Part shown: positions 1-5,165 of the stretch, piece by piece
Layout of the letters: each line of letters begins with the position of its first letter
How positions within the stretch are numbered: position 1 is the first letter of the stretch
Source: JASFRS01 sp050114795
Lineage (GTDB): Bacteria > Pseudomonadota > Alphaproteobacteria > Sphingomonadales > CAKZYD01
NCBI GenBank assembly: GCA_050114795.1
Contig: JASFRS010000096.1
Span: forward strand, 1 to 9,183
DNA length: 9,183 bases
Direction of reading: 5' to 3'
Translations under genes and position numbers: made by a program
The notes under the pieces: model-generated
Told to the model about the DNA's origin: nothing
The model's database searches: none
Seen by the model: the letters and a program-made list of their open reading frames with translations, nothing else

Positions 1-444
1 ATACCCGGAACGCCTGGGATCAAAAGCCAAAGTCGCAAGCGCCTGAATAACGCTAAACCCACCTGTATAACGACCATAGCTTGTCTCCATACCCCAAATC
101 GCGGCAATGAATTCCGGAGCCACACCATAACGCGCACTGACCTCTGCAAGAATGTCTTCATTCTCCGCTAGCATCTTCACGCCGTGCTCAATGATAGACG
201 GCTTAATCCGACGTTCGAGGTAATTCGCTAAAGTAACTTTGACTTCTGGCTGATTTCTATCCAGTTCAACAACGCGATCAATAGGCTGAAGGCCCGTTAA
301 AGCCTCTTCCACAACAGCTGGAGAGATGCCTGTCTCCAAAGCCTCAGACTTCACACCTTCCAGCCAGGTCGCAAAATCCTCTTGCGCTTGAAGCGGAGAA
401 AGCGACGCACATAAAAATATAAAGACCGAAACGATATAGCGCAC
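1..444 (-). CDS. Lytic murein transglycosylase, MltB family (C-terminal part beyond window)
   Basis: The 148 codons in the window give the N-terminal part of an exported MltB-type lytic transglycosylase. These periplasmic enzymes cleave the MurNAc-GlcNAc bond of peptidoglycan to form 1,6-anhydroMurNAc ends. A signal peptide is visible: Arg2, a hydrophobic core at residues 4-18 and a likely signal peptidase I site after LQA (residue 20); no lipobox is seen. Family features follow: an ELDRNQPE-type segment near 61-67, YLERRI near 74-79, and the catalytic block IWGMETSYGRYTG (116-128), in which Glu120 is the expected catalytic acid. IQALATLAFDPRRSG follows. The GTG at 444 is chosen because the signal peptide begins there, with AGAGAGGA about 12 bases upstream. 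TTG 468 and GTG 492 are in-frame alternatives with weaker context. The C-terminal part, including any peptidoglycan-binding domain, lies outside. The family call is firm; the start is less so. Confidence 0.9.
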   Translation of the reverse strand, partial: MRYIVSVFIFLCASLSPLQAQEDFATWLEGVKSEALETGISPAVVEEALTGLQPIDRVVELDRNQPEVKVTLANYLERRIKPSIIEHGVKMLAENEDILAEVSARYGVAPEFIAAIWGMETSYGRYTGGFSVIQALATLAFDPRRSGY

Positions 445-472
445 TTTGGGGCAATGTCCTCTCTTCAACGCC

Positions 473-489
473 GCACATGAGAGATGTGC
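473..489. other. Hairpin/palindrome in the leader of the transglycosylase gene
   Basis: GCACAT and ATGTGC form a perfect 6-bp inverted repeat around the 5-base loop GAGAG. It ends 29 bases upstream of the GTG start of the minus-strand transglycosylase gene. It could be a short stem-loop in the leader RNA or an operator half-site pair. No U-run follows on either strand, so it is not a terminator. The function is unknown. Confidence 0.4.
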
Positions 490-541
490 CACATCATTTT
501 CCGCAAAGAAAGCCCTGTCAGTTAACTTTGTTCATAAAATC

Positions 542-569
542 CTTGTGCACAGGTTAATTTTAGCATAAT
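542..569 (+). promoter_or_regulatory. Candidate sigma-70-type promoter of tRNA-Ser
   Basis: CTTGTG (542-547) and CATAAT (564-569) are separated by 16 bases, and the tRNA begins 19 bases after the -10 element. A CTTG-type -35 is common in alphaproteobacterial stable-RNA promoters. Assigned by eye only; the -35 matches the consensus partially. Confidence 0.45.
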
Positions 570-588
570 CGAACAGCCGCATTGGCAA

Positions 589-678
589 GGATGGGTGGCC
601 GAGTGGTTGAAGGCACCGGTCTTGAAAACCGGCAAACGGGCAACCGTTTCGTGGGTTCGAATCCCACCCCATCCGCCA
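589..678 (+). tRNA. tRNA-Ser, anticodon UGA (reads UCA codons)
   Basis: A complete 90-base class II tRNA with encoded CCA. The acceptor stem GGATGGG (589-595) pairs with CCCATCC (668-674); the discriminator is G675 and CCA occupies 676-678. The anticodon arm CCGGT-CTTGAAA-ACCGG places TGA at 623-625, after the invariant T and followed by A. The long variable arm AAACGG-GCAA-CCGTTT (634-649) is diagnostic for the serine/leucine class. The T arm is GTGGG-TTCGAAT-CCCAC. The D arm and anticodon arm closely resemble E. coli tRNA-Ser(UGA) as I remember it. The minus-strand ORF across this gene is an antisense artefact. tRNA-Ser genes are frequent integration sites, but I found no repeated copy of the 3' end in this window. 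Confidence 0.98.
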
Positions 679-730
679 TTTTAACTCAGTAGAACGAACC
701 CACGCTTCATTGATGATGCGCAAAGCGCAA

Positions 731-769
731 AGCGGTTCTAACTTGACCCATGCGCCAACAAAAACCGCT
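731..769. repeat. 7-bp inverted repeat between tRNA-Ser and the methyltransferase gene
   Basis: AGCGGTT (731-737) and AACCGCT (763-769) are perfect complements separated by 25 bases. The region 679-867 holds no other convincing gene or terminator. It could be a weak operator pair or chance. Confidence 0.3.
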
Positions 770-833
770 CAACACAATTTGCCCAACTCACGCAAGTGAT
801 AAATAGCGGCAAGATCGCCAATGCTCATACTTT

Positions 834-862
834 AAAGACGATAGAAAGACTGCTAAAGACTG
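834..862. repeat. Three phased AAAGAC units just before the methyltransferase start
   Basis: AAAGAC occurs at 834-839, 845-850 and 855-860, at intervals of 11 and 10 bases. The last two units extend to AAAGACTG (845-852, 855-862). They sit immediately upstream of the preferred ATG at 868, or inside the gene if the GTG at 796 is the true start. Helical-turn spacing would suit a protein-binding iteron, but such short A-rich units may also be coincidence. Confidence 0.3.
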
Positions 863-867
863 ACCGA

Positions 868-1533
868 ATGGAAACTAAAGAAAATCAAAACTCGAAGCCT
901 ACAGTTCGCAAACGTGCGAATGCTATAAAGCCTTTTCGCTGCAAAAATCTGATTGCTGTGATCGAAAATCCATCTAACATCAAAAATATAGGAACGGTGA
1001 TTAGGAACGCGAACGCGTTGGGTGTTGAAAAGGTATATGTCATCGACCCTCGTGATGCACTCCCTGATGAGTGGCAAGACATGCGGGACCAAAGGTCTAT
1101 TTCTAAAACCTCAGTATCAGCCATTAAATGGACTTTTGTGAAACGCTTTGACAGTACTGAGGCCTGTTTGGATCATCTAGAGAAGCAAAATTTCGTATCA
1201 GTTGTCACCTCTCCACATGTGAAAGGGAAAACCAATGTTTATCTGCACGAAGGTGACTACACACTACATGGTAAGCTCGCTGTCTGGTTCGGTAATGAAG
1301 CCCATGGAATCAGTAATTTAGCTGTTGAACGCTGTGAGATGTGTATCGCAATTCCAATGTTTGGAATGATCGAAAGCCTGAATCTGGGAACCAGTTCAGG
1401 AATCGTTCTCTATGAAATCACGAAACAACGTCGAGAATATCAGAGCCAATATCGACGGAACCACAGAAAAGGTAAGCGCACCACTCCACTACCGACAATT
1501 ATGCCTCGTGAAAGTGAGAAGCAGGACTCCTGA
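868..1533 (+). CDS. SPOUT/TrmH-type RNA 2'-O-methyltransferase
   Basis: A 221-residue SpoU/TrmH-type enzyme, expected to transfer a methyl group from S-adenosylmethionine to a ribose 2'-OH in tRNA or rRNA through an alpha/beta trefoil knot. All three SpoU motifs are present. Motif 1 is NPSNIKNIGTVIRNANALG (34-52), with Asn37 and catalytic-type Arg46. Motif 2 is VWFGNEAHGIS (139-149). Motif 3 is IPMFGMIESLNLGTSSGIVLYE (162-183). There is no N-terminal substrate-binding extension of the RlmB type, and the C-terminus after 188 is a basic tail. The target RNA cannot be told from sequence; calling it TrmH (Gm18) would be a guess. The reading frame stays open upstream to a GTG at 796 (245 residues). 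ATG 868 is preferred because the upstream 24 residues add nothing recognisable, but neither start has a good SD. GC is about 43% over nine counted 60-base rows, against about 52% in four rows of the liu genes, which suggests possible transfer. Confidence 0.88.
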   Translation: METKENQNSKPTVRKRANAIKPFRCKNLIAVIENPSNIKNIGTVIRNANALGVEKVYVIDPRDALPDEWQDMRDQRSISKTSVSAIKWTFVKRFDSTEACLDHLEKQNFVSVVTSPHVKGKTNVYLHEGDYTLHGKLAVWFGNEAHGISNLAVERCEMCIAIPMFGMIESLNLGTSSGIVLYEITKQRREYQSQYRRNHRKGKRTTPLPTIMPRESEKQDS

Positions 1534-1604
1534 TAAGAATTCGTCAAAATGCTCTGATACTCTCGTAGCAAACCAAAGCATACTTAACTTAAGCGACCCA
1601 AGAC

Positions 1605-2084
1605 TTAATCAGGCAGCGCTATAAACAATGTTACGAGGGTAACTGACCCTACAAATTGGAACGCACCCTCTAAGGACATTGACCCCAGCTCCGTCTGCCA
1701 CATTTGGAAAAATGCGCCGCCGATTACGGTGAAAAATCCAAACCAGACGATAAGCAAGACACCTGCGCCAATATACAGCGTCTTCTTCGCTTCATTGAAA
1801 GTGTCTTTATGGCGGCTCATGAACAAGTCATATGCCCCTTTCAAGGCGATCGCCCCACCTGAAATTTCGCCCGTTATGATAAGAGCTACAGTGATCCAGA
1901 CCAAGATTGGCGATGAAATCGCAGGGCCTATAGAGTTTGGGTAATATTCATGGCCCGCCATACTTAGAACCGTTGAAATCACATTATAAGCTGCATCCAG
2001 GTTAGCGATATTTTCCAACCCATAGATAAACCCCAGCAGCCCCAGAAACGCAGCCAAGGCACATTTAATCAGTCTCAATGTCAT
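1605..2084 (-). CDS. DUF2165 family small integral membrane protein
   Basis: A 159-residue inner-membrane protein with four predicted helices at about 5-24, 58-83, 103-125 and 139-157. The pattern matches the DUF2165 family as I know it. It has a short first helix followed by a loop with NxxxAYNVISTVLSM, then an ISSP segment before helix 2, and VIGGAFFQMWQ (120-130). AFQF and a C-terminal ALPD follow. The family has no established function. The start at 2084 is well supported: GAGGGGGG lies 7 bases upstream of the ATG. It is the last gene of the minus-strand run, 59 bases downstream of maiA, so it may be co-transcribed with it or have its own promoter. It converges with the methyltransferase gene. 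The 71 bases between the two stops (1534-1604) show no clear terminator. Confidence 0.85.
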   Translation of the reverse strand: MTLRLIKCALAAFLGLLGFIYGLENIANLDAAYNVISTVLSMAGHEYYPNSIGPAISSPILVWITVALIITGEISGGAIALKGAYDLFMSRHKDTFNEAKKTLYIGAGVLLIVWFGFFTVIGGAFFQMWQTELGSMSLEGAFQFVGSVTLVTLFIALPD

Positions 2085-2118
2085 GATTTATCCCCCCTCA
2101 GAGAAGGACAGCGCGAAT

Positions 2119-2156
2119 CTATGCTTTTGTCAAATGAGTTCTATTACTCAGCATAG
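2119..2156 (-). other. Compound stem-loop over the maiA stop codon
   Basis: CTATGCT (2119-2125) and AGCATAG (2150-2156) are perfect complements. Inside them GAGT (2136-2139) pairs with ACTC (2146-2149) around the loop TCTATT. In the minus-strand mRNA this gives 11 base pairs interrupted by a one-sided bulge of about ten bases. It covers the maiA stop codon (2144-2146) and ends about 34 bases before the DUF2165 start. There is no U-run, so it is not a classical terminator. It might be a processing or partial attenuation structure. Confidence 0.4.
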
Positions 2157-2782
2157 TCATCCTGGTTTTCAGGTTTGGCACTTTCAAACGCATCCATTGA
2201 TGTTAAATGTGCATCAATTGCGCAAAGCCTTGGAAATGCGTTCAAGTCTGTTTTGAACCGCCTCGCATTCCACATCTGCGGAACCAGGCAAACATCAGCA
2301 AGGCTTAACACATCGCCGAAACAATGAGTGTCGCTGCCATAGCGCCGAACTAATGCTTCTAACGCAGTAAAGCCCTCTTTAATCCAATAACGATACCACT
2401 CATTGGTCACTTCTTCACTTTGACCCAAAGGGCCGCGCAAATATTTTAAAACCCTGAGATTATTCAACGGGTGAATTTCACAGGCCACGACCTGTGCCAT
2501 CGCGCGGACATGGGCACGGTCTATGGAGCGCTCAGGCAACAATGCAGGATCCGGCTGCACCTCGTCCAAATACTCCAATATGGCCAGGGACTGACTAAGA
2601 ATTTCGCCTTCAACAGCCAGGGCCGGCAACAATCCTTGAGGATTAGCGGCAATATAACCCGTGTCCTTTTGCTCATTTTCCCGCAGATTAACTGGAATTG
2701 CCTCCCAATCCAGGCCTTTGAGATTAAGCGCAATCCTTACTCGAAAGGCCGCAGAGCTTCTAAAATAGGTGTAGAGATGCAT
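2144..2782 (-). CDS. maiA: Maleylacetoacetate isomerase / zeta-class glutathione S-transferase
   Basis: A 212-residue protein of normal family length. It is expected to use glutathione in the cytoplasm to isomerise 4-maleylacetoacetate to 4-fumarylacetoacetate in tyrosine/homogentisate breakdown. The N-terminal thioredoxin-like domain carries the zeta signature SSAAFRVRIALN (9-20) with Ser9 and Ser10; Ala11 replaces the Cys of the human enzyme. It also has the cis-proline in NPQGLLPAL (Pro53) and the glutathione-contacting SQSLAILEYLDE (63-74). The helical C-terminal domain has HPLNNLRVLKYL and LSLADVCLVPQMWNARRFKTDL, both typical of zeta GSTs. The start at 2782 has AAGGGAG 7 bases upstream, and the stop of the 27-codon gene in front (TGA) merges into this SD. 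No hmgA or fahA partner is in the window; the enzyme sits downstream of glpK and two mini membrane proteins. Other zeta-GST substrates remain possible. Confidence 0.93.
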   Translation of the reverse strand: MHLYTYFRSSAAFRVRIALNLKGLDWEAIPVNLRENEQKDTGYIAANPQGLLPALAVEGEILSQSLAILEYLDEVQPDPALLPERSIDRAHVRAMAQVVACEIHPLNNLRVLKYLRGPLGQSEEVTNEWYRYWIKEGFTALEALVRRYGSDTHCFGDVLSLADVCLVPQMWNARRFKTDLNAFPRLCAIDAHLTSMDAFESAKPENQDDYAE

Positions 2783-2795
2783 GGCTTTGCTCCCT

Positions 2796-2879
2796 TCAAA
2801 CGACGAAAGTCAATGTCAGGATCAGGAATATGACCATGATCAGCATTGCAAGGCCCAAGGCTTTCGCAAATACATCCAT
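2796..2879 (-). CDS. 27-residue single-helix membrane miniprotein
   Basis: A short gene of 27 codons plus TGA, between the 60-residue membrane protein and maiA. The peptide starts MDVFAKALG and then runs almost wholly hydrophobic (Leu, Ile, Met, Val, Phe) to a C-terminal Val-Val. This is the profile of a one-pass membrane peptide. The ATG at 2879 is chosen over an in-frame ATG at 2885 because AGGGGG lies 7 bases before the former but only 1-2 bases before the latter. That SD directly follows the stop codon of the preceding gene. The gaps are 13 bases to the gene before and 13 bases to maiA, with the TGA merging into maiA's SD, so translation is probably coupled. I recognise no family. The strong SD, tight spacing and clean hydrophobic profile argue for a real gene; its short length is the main reason for doubt. 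Confidence 0.65.
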   Translation of the reverse strand: MDVFAKALGLAMLIMVIFLILTLTFVV

Positions 2880-2892
2880 CGTCATTCCCCCT

Positions 2893-3075
2893 CTAATTCG
2901 GTACCGGTAAGCTTAGAAGATAAACATTGATAAGCAAAATTAAAGCGACACCCATCATTAGCCAGCCTTTTAGATGTTTGCCCTTCGCATTCCAAACCAT
3001 CCGAATACCAAAGACCACAAGCCCAAAGGCGCAAAGAATGGCAATTGACGCAATAACTGAACCGAAACCTGACAT
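2893..3075 (-). CDS. 60-residue two-helix membrane protein, unknown function
   Basis: A 60-residue protein with two predicted transmembrane helices, about residues 7-27 (SVIASIAILCAFGLVVFGI) and 37-56. They are joined by a short basic turn, NAKGKHLKG, which by the positive-inside rule should face the cytoplasm; both ends would then lie outside. Its ATG shares one base with the glpK stop codon (TAATG). GGGG in the last glpK codons lies 5 bases upstream, so translation is very likely coupled to glpK. I recognise no domain. It precedes the 27-residue membrane peptide and maiA in the same transcript. The obvious ideas are an accessory of a membrane complex or a small regulator of transport, but nothing in the sequence selects between them. 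Confidence 0.8.
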   Translation of the reverse strand: MSGFGSVIASIAILCAFGLVVFGIRMVWNAKGKHLKGWLMMGVALILLINVYLLSLPVPN

Positions 3076-4553
3076 TAGTGCCCCGCTTGAACTTGTTTTA
3101 CAGCAATTTTCCAGCCGCTTAGCCGCTTTTTTCTCTCCGCCTCGCTTAAGTCTGGAGAAAAACTACGCTCTAGTTTCCAGGTTTGTGCAATTTCCTCAAG
3201 GCTTGAGAACAACCCAGCGCCAAGTGCAGCCAACATTGCGGCGCCTAAAGCCGTTGTTTCCGTCTGCGATGGCCGATCAATTTCTACGTTAAGAACATTT
3301 GCTAAGTCTTGGCATAGCCAATCATTTTTCACCATTCCACCGTCCACACGAAGGCGTGTAGGTTCCACACCATCCGCTTCCATTGCCGATATCAAATCAT
3401 TTGTTTGATAAGCTTGTGCCTCAAGGGCCGCCCGAATAATTTCCGCTTTACCAGCGCCCCTGGTCAGCCCAACAATAGCACCACGTGCTTCCGCATCCCA
3501 ATAGGGTGCACCTAAGCCTGTAAAGGCTGGAACGATATAAACGCCCGCACTATCTTCGACAGACTCCGCGAGGGCTTGAGTCTCCGACGCATCCTTAATC
3601 AAGCCCAAGCCGTCTCTTAACCATTGAATGAGCGCGCCTGCGATAAAAATGCTTCCTTCTAGCGCATAATGCGTTTTGCCATTCAGAGACAAGGCTATAG
3701 TCGCCAAAAGTCTGTTCTTACTTTCAACAATCTCATTCCCTGTATTCACAATAGCGAAACATCCGGTGCCATAAGTTGATTTCATCATGCCCGGTTCAAA
3801 ACAAGCCTGCCCAACCGTTGCAGACTGCTGATCACCAATCATCGCCCGAACAGGAATAGTACGGCCAAAAAGCTCATCTTTAGTCTGCCCGAAATCAGCA
3901 ACACAATCACGAACCTCAGGTAAAAGACTCTGAGGAATATTGAAAAGCTTCAAAAGCTCTTCATCCCAACTCTCGTCGCGGATATTATACAACATGGTCC
4001 GACTGGCATTTGTCGCATCTGTTGCGTGCATGCCCGTTAGATTCCAAAGCAGAAAACTATCAATGGTTCCAGCCAGCAATTGCCCAGCGTTTGCCTTTTC
4101 GCGTGCACCCGCGACATTGTTCAAAAGCCAGGCAATTTTCGTTGCTGAAAAATATGGATCCAACAAAAGGCCCGTCTTATGTTGGACCATTGGCTCATGC
4201 CCATCAGCTTTTAATTTTGCACAAAAATCAGCCGTGCGCCTATCCTGCCATACGATAGCATTAGCAATAGGCTTGCCGGTGTTCTTGTCCCAAAGCACAA
4301 CTGTTTCACGTTGATTGGTAATGCCTATCGCAACCACCTGATTCAGATGGCCTTCGCCAAGCGCTTTTTTACAGACTTGAAATGTTGTTTCCCAAATCCG
4401 TTCCGCATCGTGCTCAACCCAACCGGGCTTTGGATAAATTTGGGAAAATTCCTGAGCATGAGTGCAAATCGCCTCCCCTTGCTGGTCAAACACAATGGCA
4501 CGCGAACTTGTCGTGCCTTGGTCGATCGCAAGAAGCAAGGCGTCGGTTCCCAT
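3075..4553 (-). CDS. glpK: Glycerol kinase
   Basis: A 492-residue FGGY-family kinase that phosphorylates glycerol to sn-glycerol 3-phosphate with ATP in the cytoplasm. It has the N-terminal phosphate loop DQGTTSSRAIVFD (11-23), GITNQRET with Arg82 and Glu83, Trp102 in IVWQDRRT, Tyr134 in LDPYFSATK and Asp241 in GDQQSATVGQ. These match the glycerol-binding Arg, Glu, Trp, Tyr and catalytic Asp of E. coli GlpK. YGTGCF, the GLGAPYWDAEARGAIVGLTRG segment and LRVDGGMVKNDW complete the family pattern. Two E. coli control sites look absent when compared from memory. The glycine-rich fructose-1,6-bisphosphate loop is replaced by KDELFGRT (225-232), and the IIA-Glc-binding C-terminal segment is not recognisable. 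The start at 4553 has GAGGG 6 bases upstream. No glpF, glpD or glpR lies in the window. Confidence 0.97.
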   Translation of the reverse strand: MGTDALLLAIDQGTTSSRAIVFDQQGEAICTHAQEFSQIYPKPGWVEHDAERIWETTFQVCKKALGEGHLNQVVAIGITNQRETVVLWDKNTGKPIANAIVWQDRRTADFCAKLKADGHEPMVQHKTGLLLDPYFSATKIAWLLNNVAGAREKANAGQLLAGTIDSFLLWNLTGMHATDATNASRTMLYNIRDESWDEELLKLFNIPQSLLPEVRDCVADFGQTKDELFGRTIPVRAMIGDQQSATVGQACFEPGMMKSTYGTGCFAIVNTGNEIVESKNRLLATIALSLNGKTHYALEGSIFIAGALIQWLRDGLGLIKDASETQALAESVEDSAGVYIVPAFTGLGAPYWDAEARGAIVGLTRGAGKAEIIRAALEAQAYQTNDLISAMEADGVEPTRLRVDGGMVKNDWLCQDLANVLNVEIDRPSQTETTALGAAMLAALGAGLFSSLEEIAQTWKLERSFSPDLSEAERKKRLSGWKIAVKQVQAGH

Positions 4554-4557
4554 AGAA

Positions 4558-4593
4558 ATCCCTCATAACATGATTGCTTTAAACGTGAGGGAT
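4558..4593 (-). promoter_or_regulatory. Inverted repeat that can mask the glpK ribosome binding site
   Basis: ATCCCTCA (4558-4565) and TGAGGGAT (4586-4593) are perfect 8-bp complements separated by 20 bases. In the glpK mRNA the downstream arm reads TGAGGGAT and contains the SD GAGGG, 6 bases before the ATG. The upstream arm ATCCCTCA is its exact complement, so folding would hide the SD. A DNA operator with arms one 28-bp interval apart is the alternative reading. The wider 4554-4647 gap shows no convincing sigma-70 promoter. Confidence 0.5.
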
Positions 4594-4647
4594 GATGCGT
4601 TTGCTCATTCCAAATTACAAGATTTTTCCCAGACAGCTTGCCTGAGT

Positions 4648-4977
4648 TTAATAATCTTTACGGGTCACGATATAATCAATTGCAGGGCCTATAAGATCAT
4701 TCTGATTTTCCACATGCTCACACAATTTCTTCTTAGTTCGCGCCGTGGGTTTCGAGAAACCCAACACATGTATCCTGCCCTGCATATGGCGATGAAGCGC
4801 AATCGGTAAATGCCCAATGCCATGAATATGTAGCGCAGCGCCCGCAAAGTCTTTAACTTTGCCCTTTAGTTCAATTGCGGCGCCTTGTTCCGTGACATCA
4901 ATAACAGAGACAGGAATTCGTGCGCTACCAATAATAAGATCAGCCGACGCGATGGCGTCATCAAGACGAGTTGCCAT
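4648..4977 (-). CDS. Small PilZ-like domain protein
   Basis: A 109-residue soluble protein. Residues about 18-75 resemble a PilZ beta barrel. A strand leads to VIDVTEQGAAIEL (25-37), which has the DxTxxG form of the PilZ (D/N)xSxxG element. A hydrophobic strand with GIGHLPIA (53-60) and a closing GRIHVLGF (67-74) follow. The arginine motif RxxxR, which in classical PilZ proteins grips cyclic di-GMP just before the barrel, is not seen; only isolated Arg4 and Arg20 are present. If PilZ, it is a non-canonical form that may not bind the nucleotide. The C-terminus (80-109) is polar and partly basic. The ATG at 4977 is chosen over an in-frame ATG at 4998 because GGGGGA lies 7 bases before the former. 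It is 94 bases upstream of glpK on the same strand and divergent from mccB. The family call is tentative. Confidence 0.55.
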   Translation of the reverse strand: MATRLDDAIASADLIIGSARIPVSVIDVTEQGAAIELKGKVKDFAGAALHIHGIGHLPIALHRHMQGRIHVLGFSKPTARTKKKLCEHVENQNDLIGPAIDYIVTRKDY

Positions 4978-4980
4978 AAA

Positions 4981-4996
4981 GTGTTCCCCCAAACAC
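4981..4996 (-). promoter_or_regulatory. Small hairpin displaying the SD of the PilZ-like gene in its loop
   Basis: GTGTT (4981-4985) and AACAC (4992-4996) pair. In the minus-strand RNA the loop TGGGGG contains the SD, so the hairpin would present rather than hide it. The stem is only 5 bp and could be chance. Confidence 0.3.
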
Positions 4997-5088
4997 ATGT
5001 TGACCTGTAGTATCTAGATCATGTCTGTATTGATGTTGCGTTAAAACGCCAACCACAAGCAACGAATGAACAATAACACAGGCTTAAG

Positions 5089-5121
5089 CGCATTTGGACA
5101 CTTTTGGTTCTTGCAAATGCG
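5089..5121. promoter_or_regulatory. 8-bp inverted repeat in the mccB leader
   Basis: CGCATTTG (5089-5096) and CAAATGCG (5114-5121) are perfect complements with 17 bases between them; arm centres are 25 bp apart. It lies 45 bases before the mccB start, in the 188-base divergent region (4978-5165). It is preceded by the palindrome GCTTAAGC (5082-5089) and, further left, ATCTAGAT (5012-5019). It is a plausible operator for a leucine-catabolism regulator or an RNA stem-loop. I do not recognise it as a known LiuR or LiuQ site. Confidence 0.45.
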
Positions 5122-5130
5122 GGCGCACGC

Positions 5131-5144
5131 TCCCATCAATGGGA
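5131..5144 (+). promoter_or_regulatory. Palindrome just before the mccB ribosome binding site
   Basis: TCCCATCAATGGGA is self-complementary over 6 bp on each side of CA, or 5 bp with a four-base loop. It lies 6 bases before the SD GAGGGG (5151-5156). Together with the repeat at 5089-5121 it could form two consecutive stems in the leader RNA. Confidence 0.4.
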
Positions 5145-5165
5145 AAAACTGAGGGGTCACAGTTT

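Noticed and set aside
532..723. 63-codon minus-strand ORF encoding GWDSNPRNGCPFAG-like sequence
   Set aside because: It is antisense to tRNA-Ser; this peptide is a well-known false protein produced by translating the tRNA complement.
1572..1600. CTTAACTTAAG palindrome as a terminator between the convergent genes
   Set aside because: The arms are only 5 AT-rich base pairs around one base, with no U-run on either strand.
1412..1624. Plus-strand 70-codon ORF over the 3' end of the methyltransferase gene
   Set aside because: It overlaps the conserved frame of the methyltransferase out of register, has no SD and shows no recognisable protein pattern.
4978..4998. Upstream ATG at 4998 as start of the PilZ-like gene
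   Set aside because: The strong SD GGGGGA lies between 4998 and 4977, at ideal distance for the ATG at 4977, so it would be inside the gene if 4998 were used.
5000..5028. TTGACC at 5000-5005 as the -35 of the mccB promoter
   Set aside because: No acceptable -10 hexamer lies 16-19 bases downstream; the candidates at that distance (GTCTGT, TCTGTA, CTGTAT) are poor.
5094..5165. N-terminal extension of MccB from ATG 5094
   Set aside because: The 24 extra residues do not look like the family, cross two inverted repeats and include the SD of the ATG at 5166.
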